This document shows, piece after piece, positions 38,126 through 44,944 of a DNA stretch of 44,944 nucleotides (position 1 is its first letter; every line of letters starts with the position of its first letter). Origin of the DNA: Thermosynechococcaceae cyanobacterium YX3bin19. Lineage in GTDB: Bacteria > Cyanobacteriota > Cyanobacteriia > Thermosynechococcales > Thermosynechococcaceae. The notes beneath the pieces were generated by a model. The model saw nothing but the letters and a program-made list of their open reading frames with translations, ran no database searches and was not told the DNA's origin. Made by a program: the position numbers and the translations under genes. The stretch covers positions 1-44,944 of the forward strand of contig JAUJON010000010.1 of NCBI GenBank assembly GCA_030447595.1, given 5' to 3'.

Positions 38126-38358
38126 GTTGTATTTGACCGAGGATAAAGGATTTTATCGTGATCTCGACCAGAGAATTCACCTCTGTCTCCCTCTAAAGGC
38201 AAAGCAGCGATCTTTGCTAAAATTTCGCCAGGAGTGTTATTTTCAGGCACTTTAGTTGCAATGACGATGACTTCAACACAAGTTCCTTCAGCTAGTGGAA
38301 TTGGCTGAGATAGTTTGAGTACTCCCTGCTCATAAATAGCTTCTGTAGTTATGGTCAT
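38122..38358 (-). CDS. DUF104-family antitoxin
   Basis: 78 residues from the ATG at 38358 (MTITTEAIYEQGVLKLSQPI), preceded by GAGGG at good spacing. The pattern of a beta-hairpin with ITTEAIYEQGVLKL and PLAEGTCVEVIVI is that of the AF2212/DUF104 antitoxins, which pair with PIN toxins. The C-terminal half is charged and probably wraps the toxin. It precedes the toxin in the operon and probably represses it by binding near its own promoter; no operator was identified. Confidence 0.85.
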   Translation of the reverse strand: MTITTEAIYEQGVLKLSQPIPLAEGTCVEVIVIATKVPENNTPGEILAKIAALPLEGDRGEFSGRDHDKILYPRSNTT

Positions 38359-38460
38359 AGCTTTTCCCTCATGCCGCAAATCAGGTTTCTTGAATCATGG
38401 CACACAACCTGTCGCCTAGGTGATTTGCGGCGGCATAACCACTACACCAGAACGGAGCAT

Positions 38461-38509
38461 ATGCTGTCTATCGTATTACCAAAGTTATCGCCGTCTTCTG
38501 GTGAGCTTA
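38461..38509 (+). pseudogene. Probable 5' fragment of a Uma2 gene cut by an IS
   Basis: ATG at 38461 has CGGAG four to five bases upstream and reads MLSIVLPKLSPSSGEL, like the N-terminus of several Uma2 proteins, then runs into the IS end and stops at TAG inside it. Assignment as the front of the Uma2 gene whose end is at 39494 is inference; the middle of that gene is absent. Confidence 0.35.
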
Positions 38510-39491
38510 GGGCGTATCTGCAAAGTCTGGATATAGCGTAATGAGCTATTTCAACCAGATGAGAATCGCCGCAATCACCAGCATTGCCAAGTAGTTCTCG
38601 GCTCTTTTTCATAACGAGTAGCTACTCGACGAAACTGCTTGATCCGATTAATCAGCCGTTCAATGCGGTTGCGCTCTCGGTAAAGTCCGCGATTGAAGCG
38701 GGGTTTGTATTTAGCATTTTTGCGCTTGGGGATAACCGGTGTAGTGTGCTGACGGCGTAAGGTACGGCGAATCATCTGTGCGTCATAGCCTTTATCACCC
38801 ACTAAGTAACGAGGACGTTGCTTCGGTTTCCCCGTCCAGTACGCTTGACCTTCAGTGCAGTATTGAGAGTGGCGAATCCTTTGATATCACTACGTTGCCC
38901 CTCCGACAAGACAAACTGCATCGGTTTGCCCATGCCTTCGGCTTGGATGTGAATTTTAGTGCTGAAGCCGCCTTTTGAGCGTCCGAGTGCCTCCTGCTGC
39001 TGAAGAAGCTCAACACTGAGCGATTGTTGTCCCGTATTCAGTTCCCCTTTTTGCTCCCGCTGCGTGTTGGTGAGCGCGGACGATAGTGCTATCAATAAAA
39101 TGTACTTCCCAGTCAATTTGATTTGCGGCATCGGCGCTCTGCTGCAAGCGATTTAGAATCTCCTGCCAGATGCCTTGGGAGCGCCAACGATAGAAGCGGC
39201 TTGATACCGTACCGCGTGACCCATAACGAGCAGGTAAATCGTCCCGGCGCACCTGTGCGGTGAATCCACAAAATGCCGTTGATTACTGCTCGATGGTCAG
39301 CAGCAGGTCGCCCAGTACGTGCTTTGGTCGGCAGCAAGGGGTAAAGTTTTTGCCATTGAGCATCATTTAGGTCGCCACGATGTAGCGGCATGAGAAGTTA
39401 CTCCGGTTGGTATCAGGATATAGAATACTCAATATCCTCACCTTTTTTTTCCACTACATCTAGTGTCTCTTTTGAGTTTGCAGATACGCCC
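38510..39491 (-). mobile_element. IS5-like insertion sequence, about 982 bp
   Basis: The ends are 15-bp perfect inverted repeats, GGGCGTATCTGCAAA at 38510-38524 and its complement at 39477-39491. Each is flanked by TA (38508-38509 and 39492-39493), consistent with target duplication. It carries a single transposase on the minus strand. It separates two Uma2-like fragments. No second copy is present in the window. Confidence 0.85.
38546..39391 (-). pseudogene. IS5 family transposase, frameshifted
   Basis: DDE transposase of the IS5/IS427-like group. Pieces in order: MPLHRGDLNDAQWQKLYPLL; DLPARYGSRGTVSSRFYRW; VHFIDSTIVRAHQHAAGAKRG (first Asp); LGRSKGGFSTKIHIQ; VGDKGYDAQMIRRTL (second Asp); RNRIERLINRIKQFRR (Glu); and YLAMLVIAAILIWL recovered in a shifted frame ending at 38546. 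At least four frame changes are needed. One shift might be the programmed frameshift known in this group, but not all of them, so the copy is either inactive or misread. Confidence 0.82.
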
Positions 39492-39493
39492 TA

Positions 39494-39699
39494 GAGTAAC
39501 AGGCAATCTCCTACACTGTCTAAAACACGGAAGCCAGTTGGGATGGCTAGTTGATCCCAATGAACGCTCTGTCCTCACTTATCAGCCTGCTCGCCTACCG
39601 GACTTGCTAACTGGGGATGATCCGCTGCCTACTTTAGAGGGAATACCCCTGAACCTATCAGCTAAGCAGATATTTGGCTGGCTACGCCGGACAGGTTAA
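39494..39699 (+). pseudogene. 3' fragment of a Uma2 family endonuclease gene
   Basis: Reads VTGNLLHCLKHGSQLGWLVD, then NERSVLTYQPARLPDLLTGD and GIPLNLSAKQIFGWLRRTG with stop at 39697. This is the C-terminal third of a Uma2/DUF820 PD-(D/E)XK protein. It begins exactly at the IS end. The catalytic core is missing. Confidence 0.75.
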
Positions 39700-39849
39700 G
39701 AACTTCTGTCAACGCAGGTGCTTAAATGAATTGTCCAAGGGGGCAATGGTCTACAGCTGGCTGTAGGTCATCGCGGATTCAAGACTGACTATACTGAGCA
39801 ATTGACCTTCGCTTAGGATTGACATAGCAGGTTAGCTCCTTCAACCCTA

Positions 39850-40533
39850 ATGACTCTAAGTTCTGCCATTAATCCACCTCCGCTCGAAAGTGGCGATCGC
39901 CTCACTCGTCAAGAATTTGAACGTCGCTATACTGCAGCGTCCCATATTCAAAAAGCAGAACTGGTTGAAGGAGTAGTTTACGTGGCTTCCCCTGTTCGGG
40001 CCAATCAACATGGTAGACCTCATGCAGCCCTCATGGCTTGGTTAGGAGCCTATTGGATAGCTACACCCGGCACTGATTTACAGGACAATACAACGGTTCG
40101 TCTCGATGCCGATAATGAACCCCAGCCGGATGCCTTGTTGCGCATCGAGCCAAAGGTAGGTGGTCGTTCCTCAATTAGTGAAGATGACTACATTGAGGGT
40201 GCACCAGAACTCGTTGCCGAAATTGCCGCCAGCAGTGCTACCTACGATCTGAATGACAAACTTCATGCCTACCGCCGAAATGGGGTGCAGGAGTATATCG
40301 TCTGGCAGATTTATGAAAATCGACTCGATTGGTTTAGTCTTCAAGCAGGCCGGTACATTTCTCTAGATCCAGACGAGCAAGGGATTATCCGCAGTCAAGT
40401 GTTCCCCGGCCTGTGGTTGTCTATGGATGCCCTGCGACAAGGTAAGCGGGCTGAACTTTTAGCAGCTTTGCAGTCCGGTTTACGAACCCCAGAACATCGA
40501 GCTTTTGTGGAACGTCTGAATGACTCTGCATAA
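39850..40533 (+). CDS. Uma2 family endonuclease (DUF820)
   Basis: 227 residues. The PD-(D/E)XK core is seen as KAELVEGVVYVASPV (about 36-50), the acidic DNEPQPDALLRIEP (about 88-101) and the E-x-K-like ELVAEIAASSATYDLNDKL (about 119-137). YRRNGVQEYIVWQIYENRLDWF and FPGLWLSMDAL follow. Uma2 genes are greatly expanded in cyanobacteria; some are transposon-linked, but most have no known role. The mug gene starts inside its last codons (14-base overlap), implying coupled translation. Confidence 0.88.
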   Translation: MTLSSAINPPPLESGDRLTRQEFERRYTAASHIQKAELVEGVVYVASPVRANQHGRPHAALMAWLGAYWIATPGTDLQDNTTVRLDADNEPQPDALLRIEPKVGGRSSISEDDYIEGAPELVAEIAASSATYDLNDKLHAYRRNGVQEYIVWQIYENRLDWFSLQAGRYISLDPDEQGIIRSQVFPGLWLSMDALRQGKRAELLAALQSGLRTPEHRAFVERLNDSA

Positions 40534-41071
40534 ACCTACCAAAGACGAGATTCGCGCTGCGGCTGGTAAGACCGTTCCAGACATCATTGCGCCTGATCTA
40601 GAAGTCTTGTTCTGCGGCATTAATGCCAGCCTCTATAGTGCAGCAGTAGGACATCACTTTGCCCGTCCGGGAAATCGTTTCTGGAAGACCTTACATGGGG
40701 CAGGTTTTACGGAGCGATCGCTGACACCGGATGAAGATAATCACCTCCTGCAACTGGGGTATGGACTGACGAACATTGTGGAACGGGCAACCGCAAGGGC
40801 TGATGAATTAGACGCTGAAGAACTCAAGATAGGTCAACAACAGTTAACAGCCAAAATCCAGCACTACCAGCCTCGGTTTCTGGCGGTGCTGGGACTTGGT
40901 GCCTATCGGACCGCCTTCAATCAGCCGCAGGCCGGGATGGGACGGCAGGGCGATTCGCTGCACGGTGCAGTCGTTTGGGTACTGCCTAATCCCAGTGGGT
41001 TGAATGCCCATTACCAACTCGCGGATCTTCAGCGAGTGTATCGAGAACTCTTGACGGCAATTAAAGCGTAA
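40520..41071 (+). CDS. mug: Mismatch-specific DNA glycosylase (Mug/TDG-like)
   Basis: 183 residues of the uracil-DNA glycosylase superfamily, family 2. The first motif GINASLYSAAVGHHFARPGNRFW is the Mug active-site block (Asn in GINAS activates water), and the second motif is VWVLPNPSGLNAHY, near the C-terminus. It removes uracil or thymine mispaired with guanine and ethenocytosine. The ATG at 40520 overlaps the Uma2 gene, suggesting the pair is co-expressed. Confidence 0.92.
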   Translation: MTLHKPTKDEIRAAAGKTVPDIIAPDLEVLFCGINASLYSAAVGHHFARPGNRFWKTLHGAGFTERSLTPDEDNHLLQLGYGLTNIVERATARADELDAEELKIGQQQLTAKIQHYQPRFLAVLGLGAYRTAFNQPQAGMGRQGDSLHGAVVWVLPNPSGLNAHYQLADLQRVYRELLTAIKA

Positions 41072-41120
41072 GGTTGGGCATTACTCTCGCGAAAACACAC
41101 CCCCCCTAGGCAAACAATGC

Positions 41121-42263
41121 TTAGTTTGCTAGGTAAAGTTCCCCCAAAGGTACTGCAAGCCGCGCTCCAGTCACACTTGGTACATTACCTGGAATTCCAT
41201 GCTGTCGCCAGTAAGCCAAGACTGCAAAGGCGATCGCTTCCTTGTAGTCTGCACTCAGGCCTACGTCATCAGTCGTCAGGACAGAGCTAGGTGCTAAAGA
41301 TGCTTGCAGGCGCTGTTTCAAATAAGTATTACGACTCCCACCGCCACACAACAGCACTTCATCAGGCCATTGGGGTAGAAATTGGTAGTTCAGCACGATT
41401 GAGGCAACGGTCAACTCAGTTAAGGTTGCCAGTAGATCTGCAGGGCTAAGTGAGTACCCCGCTGCATCGGCCATACAAGTCTTCAAGTAGGCTGGACTAA
41501 AGAGTTCTCTCCCCGTCGATTTAGGGGGAAGTTGCCGGAAAAACGGATGCTGTAACCACTGGTCAACGAGTTCGGAGCAGGGCGTACCTGTTGCTGCCCA
41601 GGCTCCATCCTGGTCGTACGTTTGGGTTCCACCCGATAGTTGCTGCACCGCGAGATCGAGCAGGACATTACCCGGACCTGTGTCCCAACCCTTGACGCCA
41701 GTGCTTACCTCTGTGCTGCTAGGTGGTAAGTAGGTTAAATTGCCAATGCCGCCAATATTTTGCACACAGCGACTGTGGATAGGATGGCTCAGTAGGCAGA
41801 CATCAATGCGCGAGACCAGGGGGGCACCTTGGCCGCCAGCGGCGATATCTCCAGCTCGAAAGTTGCTTACAGTTGCAATGTCTGTAGCCTGGGCGATCGC
41901 GGCTCCGCGGCCCAGTTGGAGGCTATAGGCTAAAGTCCGACCGACCGGTGGTTGATGGTAGACGGTTTGACCGTGGGAGCCAATGAGTTCCGCTGCCGGG
42001 TACCCGGCCTGAATTGCCAGGGCTGCCTGAGCAAATTCACCGGCGATCGCGTCATCCAAAGCCGCCAATTCCGCGATTGATAGGGCTGAGCCACCACAGA
42101 CTAAGAGAATCTTTGTCCTTAAGTCTGCAGGGTAAGGGTAGGTTTCTGCGGCTAAGAGCTTAACCTGCAAATCCCGCTCAGTGCCAGTAAGCTCGACCAA
42201 AGCTGCATCAATGCCATCGACAGAAGTGCCACTCATTAAACCAATTACACGGGTCATTTGCAC
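41121..42263 (-). CDS. anmK: Anhydro-N-acetylmuramic acid kinase
   Basis: 380 residues. AnmK opens and phosphorylates 1,6-anhydro-MurNAc to MurNAc-6-phosphate in peptidoglycan recycling. The ATPase-fold signatures are [19 protein letters not shown] (5-23), [11 protein letters not shown] (about 94-104), [24 protein letters not shown] and [16 protein letters not shown]. All are present in order. The start may be 42263 or the second Met at 42257. The 626-base region behind it contains no clear gene. Confidence 0.95.
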   Translation of the reverse strand: MQMTRVIGLMSGTSVDGIDAALVELTGTERDLQVKLLAAETYPYPADLRTKILLVCGGSALSIAELAALDDAIAGEFAQAALAIQAGYPAAELIGSHGQTVYHQPPVGRTLAYSLQLGRGAAIAQATDIATVSNFRAGDIAAGGQGAPLVSRIDVCLLSHPIHSRCVQNIGGIGNLTYLPPSSTEVSTGVKGWDTGPGNVLLDLAVQQLSGGTQTYDQDGAWAATGTPCSELVDQWLQHPFFRQLPPKSTGRELFSPAYLKTCMADAAGYSLSPADLLATLTELTVASIVLNYQFLPQWPDEVLLCGGGSRNTYLKQRLQASLAPSSVLTTDDVGLSADYKEAIAFAVLAYWRQHGIPGNVPSVTGARLAVPLGELYLAN

Positions 42264-42889
42264 CTACTTTGAAGACTGTGAATTGACAGAATTAATCTTT
42301 GCTCATAACTGCCTGTTAGATTTTATAGGTGAATAGAGACTAGTCTCAGATGGTTGGCTTAAATCTACTTGAGTTTGATCACAGCTCATCCCCCATAGCA
42401 GAAACGTTTTGCTCAAGCCTATTAACCCTGTTAGTGAGTCGAGAATCAGCCTTGATTCAGCTTAGGAATATCTTGGTTCCTACAGGTGGGTTGGGATACC
42501 TCCGTAATCTTCCAGAACCGGTAAGGAATATCCCACGGCTCTCTATTGATTCTGCGCTTAAGCCTGGCAGGAAAAAGCCCAGCTTCATAGTCACAGCCGT
42601 GGGTTGGGCTTAACCTAGCGATCGCTAGTGTTACAGAATCCATATGGGAATGATTCATGATGTCCTCTAACTTTGTATCCAGGAATACAAGTTGGCTTCA
42701 TCACATATCAGCCTTAGTGCATGGATAGGAGGGACTGTAGGGAGGATGCTACTGCCTCAAAGCTGCTCTTCAATAAGGGAAAGGCCTACTCAACACTCGA
42801 TTGGAGTGCTCCATTTTTGGTTCAACCAAAACCAGTGATCAGCTCGAGTTGTAGGTTTTCTCAGCTGCGATCAGTAGCAAATCTCTGAT
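42264..42889. other. Long intergenic region
   Basis: 626 bases. An 87-codon open stretch at 42350-42613 has no recognisable domain or convincing ribosome-binding site and is not called. A hairpin AAGCCCA (42575-42581) / TGGGCTT (42605-42611) lies within it, followed by AGCGATCGCT. The last 100 bases probably hold the glycosyltransferase promoter. Confidence 0.45.
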
Positions 42890-44155
42890 ATGACCCACTT
42901 TGGCATCATTTGCCCACCTCTAGCGGGGCACCTAAATCCCCTGATAGCCCTGGGGCAAGAGTTGCGATCGCGAGGCCATCGCATCACTTTCCTGCAAATA
43001 CCTGATCTAGAAGCGAAAGTGTGCTCAGAAGGGCTAAGCTTTCGGGCGATCGGGCTATGCGGTGACCAGCTTGGCTCATTGACTGGAACTTTTCAGCAGC
43101 TTGGTGAATCAAGTGGGCTGAAATCACTGCATTATTCTGTCAGCTTTTGCCAACAGGTCACTGCTTTGTTCTGCCAAGATGCCCCTAGTGCCATCCAAGC
43201 GGCAGGAATCGAAGCCCTACTGGTCGATCAGCTTGAACCAGCAGGTGAAGCGGTAGCGGAATTTCTCGGTATCCCTTTTGTTTCTTTATGCTGTGCTCAG
43301 GCGATCCACCGCCAAGCAGCTATGCCTCCCTTCTTTACTCCCTGGAGCTACCAAAATAGCTGCGGGGCACGCCTACGCAACCTAGTTGCCTATCATCTGT
43401 TGGATCGCAATAGTAAACCCATCGAGGAAGTTCTCAACCGGTATCGTCAGGAGTGGCGGCTACCGCTTAAACACGGCTTTAGCCTCTCCTGCTCTCGACT
43501 TGCCCAAATTAGCCAACAGCCTGCTACTTTTGATTTTCCCTGCCCAAATTTGCCAGAGTCCTTTCACTACACTGGCCCATTCCGCAACTGCTCCTCCCAG
43601 CCAATTCCTTTTCCCTTCGAGCGGTTGACTGGGCAACCCCTAATCTACGCTTCTCTAGGAACTTTACAAAGTAGCAAACAGGAGCTTTTTTACTCTATTG
43701 CCGCAGCCTGTGAGGGGTTGGATGTGCAACTAGTTCTCTCCTCTGGCGGCGGGATGAATCCAGCAGCGGTGCAAGCACTGCCCGGTTCCCCACTAGTTGT
43801 CAGTTATGCTCCTCAGCTGGAAGTTATTGCTAGAGCCAGCTTGACCATTACCCATGGGGGACTCAACACCGTATTAGACTCCCTCAGCAACGGGGTCCCT
43901 TTGGTTGCCATCCCCATTACCTATGAACAGCCAGGAAACGCAGCCCGCATCAAGTGGACGGGGACGGGAGAAATGATTCCCTTAAACCACCTGAGCATTC
44001 CCAGACTCCGGGCAACGATCCAGCAGGTGCTCAGCGAGGATTCTTACGCCAGGAATGCTTTGAGACTCCAGCAATCGATTCGCCAGTCAGGAGGAGTGAA
44101 ACAAGCAGCTGAAATTGTGGAGCAGGCGATCACCTCAAAGATCGGCATGACATAA
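42890..44155 (+). CDS. Glycosyltransferase, UGT/MGT type (CrtX-like)
   Basis: 421 residues, GT-B fold, family GT1. The N-terminal acceptor domain begins FGIICPPLAGHLNPLIALGQEL, and VSLCCAQAIHRQAAMPPFFTPWSY resembles the acceptor region of zeaxanthin glucosyltransferases. The donor domain has PLIYASLGTLQSSKQ, VVSYAPQLEVIARASLTITHGG and LNTVLDSLSNGVPLVAIPIT, ending EQPGNAARI. The HGG block is the UDP-sugar (or dTDP-sugar) site. A carotenoid acceptor is plausible but inferred; macrolide- or sterol-like acceptors are alternatives. It is intact and stands alone. Confidence 0.82.
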   Translation: MTHFGIICPPLAGHLNPLIALGQELRSRGHRITFLQIPDLEAKVCSEGLSFRAIGLCGDQLGSLTGTFQQLGESSGLKSLHYSVSFCQQVTALFCQDAPSAIQAAGIEALLVDQLEPAGEAVAEFLGIPFVSLCCAQAIHRQAAMPPFFTPWSYQNSCGARLRNLVAYHLLDRNSKPIEEVLNRYRQEWRLPLKHGFSLSCSRLAQISQQPATFDFPCPNLPESFHYTGPFRNCSSQPIPFPFERLTGQPLIYASLGTLQSSKQELFYSIAAACEGLDVQLVLSSGGGMNPAAVQALPGSPLVVSYAPQLEVIARASLTITHGGLNTVLDSLSNGVPLVAIPITYEQPGNAARIKWTGTGEMIPLNHLSIPRLRATIQQVLSEDSYARNALRLQQSIRQSGGVKQAAEIVEQAITSKIGMT

Positions 44156-44538
44156 GTTTAGAGATGGGTGGTACTCACGACCTTGTTACTTTACTGGATA
44201 GTTTGGATACCCAGTGGCGGGGCTAAGTCCGTGGGGCTTCAGTTATCAGGAGACTGGAAAAGCATTTACTCTGATGAAGAGCTACTAAACGAGATTAGGG
44301 CACAACAACAAGTAGAATAATGCTTGATTCATTTTCAGTAATCGAGCCAGTGCGATAACTCCGGCGCATCTGATGGGCAGAAAGTTGATCTATAAAATTC
44401 CTCACCCTCTTAAAGGGTTAAACGGGCGAAGCTGCTGTGAGGAGCAATCTATTGCCGAGCAATTAGCTGAGCCAAAAAGAGAATTTCGGTTCTAGCCTTT
44501 TATTCACCTCAAATCCATCGAGTTAGGCGGCAAGGCGT
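44156..44538. other. Intergenic region with a short protein-like tail
   Basis: 383 bases. One plus-strand frame (44237-44320) reads LQLSGDWKSIYSDEELLNEI and ends QQQVE with TAA. This looks like the C-terminus of a small antitoxin-type protein, but no proper start or partner is seen. A small ACCCT/AGGGT hairpin lies near 44403-44417. Otherwise nothing is visible. Confidence 0.35.
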
Positions 44539-44944
44539 ATGGCGGCACCGAATAAAGTACAGCAATGGTTGGCGGTAGGTTTGCCATTCCCGCTAATTGT
44601 GGTAAACGGTTGGCTGGCGCTTCAAGCCTTACAGTTTTTTCAACCGCTAGTAACAATTTTTACCTTAGCGGCTTTATCGGCCTTCGTATTGCACTACCCG
44701 GTTCAGTTTCTACAACAACGCCAAGTAAAACGGAACTACGCGGTGCTATTGGTTTTCTTGCTAACCTTGGTGATTTTGATTGCTGCTGGCATCACATTAA
44801 TCCCTTTGCTCTTAGAGCAGTTGCGTGAGAGTGCCAAATTATTGCCCGGTTGGATTGATTCTGGGAGTCGAGAGCTACAAGCGCTTAATGATTGGGCTGT
44901 AACTCAGAACTTACCGCTTAATTTGAGCCAGTTAGTGACTCAAC
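44539..44944 (+). CDS. AI-2E family transporter (PerM-like), N-terminal part
   Basis: The first 135 codons of a polytopic membrane protein, cut by the window end. From ATG 44539 (MAAPNKVQQWLAVGLPFPLI) there are hydrophobic segments at about 10-28, 32-50 and 68-92 (YAVLLVFLLTLVILIAAGIT), then LIPLLLEQLRESAKLLPGWI and an amphipathic region. This spacing and the LIPLLLEQ block match the UPF0118/AI-2E family (PF01594). The substrate is unknown; members have been linked to AI-2 or sodium/proton exchange. Confidence 0.8.
   Translation, partial: MAAPNKVQQWLAVGLPFPLIVVNGWLALQALQFFQPLVTIFTLAALSAFVLHYPVQFLQQRQVKRNYAVLLVFLLTLVILIAAGITLIPLLLEQLRESAKLLPGWIDSGSRELQALNDWAVTQNLPLNLSQLVTQ

Noticed and set aside
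38546-39391. Treating all transposase breaks as programmed frameshifting
   Set aside because: One shift could be programmed in IS5-like elements, but at least four frame changes are needed here, beyond what that mechanism uses.
37730-40533. Prophage or integrative element spanning the accessory island
   Set aside because: No integrase, phage structural genes, attachment-site repeats or tRNA target; only one IS and toxin-antitoxin/Uma2 genes.
42575-42611. Hairpin that could mark the end of an IS200/IS605-type element
   Set aside because: No TnpA or TnpB coding sequence is visible beside it and the second end was not found.
42350-42613. 87-codon open frame between anmK and the glycosyltransferase
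   Set aside because: No recognisable domain, no ribosome-binding site of note, and low-complexity composition; equal-length frames exist on the other strand. Kept only as part of the intergenic description.

Overview
The window is chromosomal DNA of a cyanobacterium. The evidence is the frequent HIP1 octamer GCGATCGC inside and between genes, a ferrochelatase with a C-terminal chlorophyll-binding-type (CAB) helix, a free-standing high-light-inducible protein (Hli), BtpA (photosystem I biogenesis), a DUF3370 protein, LL-diaminopimelate aminotransferase, GuaB3 and a VKOR-thioredoxin fusion. Genus cannot be read from the sequence. Most of it is housekeeping sequence with short operons on both strands.

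Layout. 0-1.3 kb: tail of a TonB-dependent receptor followed by a PepSY membrane protein (iron/siderophore uptake). 1.3-4.5 kb: HtpX protease, PiT phosphate permease, DnaJ-domain protein. 4.6-10.5 kb: DUF3370 protein, a conserved unknown, GuaB3, thioredoxin, LOG-family protein. 10.6-13.3 kb (minus): RlmD-type rRNA methyltransferase and QueA. 13.5-17.1 kb (plus): conserved unknown, PurD, methyltransferase, FolP. 17.2-20.7 kb: ion channel, Hli (58 aa), small membrane protein, Der GTPase. 21-27 kb: glutaredoxin, TadA, VKOR-Trx, BtpA, FolK, Nudix hydrolase, photolyase. 27-29.6 kb (minus): response-regulator/histidine-kinase hybrid and QueG. 29.6-31.2 kb: gene-poor, repeat-rich decayed segment with acetyltransferase debris. 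31.2-37.4 kb: HerA-type ATPase, MgtC, histidine phosphatase, HemH, BON protein, DapL. 37.4-40.5 kb: accessory island with a PIN/DUF104 toxin-antitoxin pair, an IS5-like element with 17-bp ends sitting between two Uma2 fragments, and an intact Uma2 gene. 40.5-44.9 kb: Mug glycosylase, AnmK, CrtX-like glycosyltransferase and the start of an AI-2E-type transporter.

Functional threads: folate (FolP, FolK), queuosine (QueA, QueG), purines (PurD, GuaB3), tetrapyrrole and photoprotection (HemH, Hli, BtpA), disulfide/thiol redox (TrxA, Grx, VKOR), tRNA/rRNA modification (TadA, RlmD), DNA repair (photolyase, Mug).

A striking property is that about a dozen otherwise well-conserved genes are split by one to six frameshifts while reading correctly if single bases are added or removed. 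Several breaks lie at homopolymers and one affects the normally essential folK, so sequencing/assembly indels are the leading explanation. These genes are given here as frameshifted loci with full extents. The most informative structural signals are a 53-bp exact copy of the folP 3' end placed upstream of hli together with a duplicated hli upstream block, two diverged roughly 330-bp direct repeats at 30.07-30.77 kb, and the IS/Uma2 wreckage. I did not find a convincing new multi-gene system.
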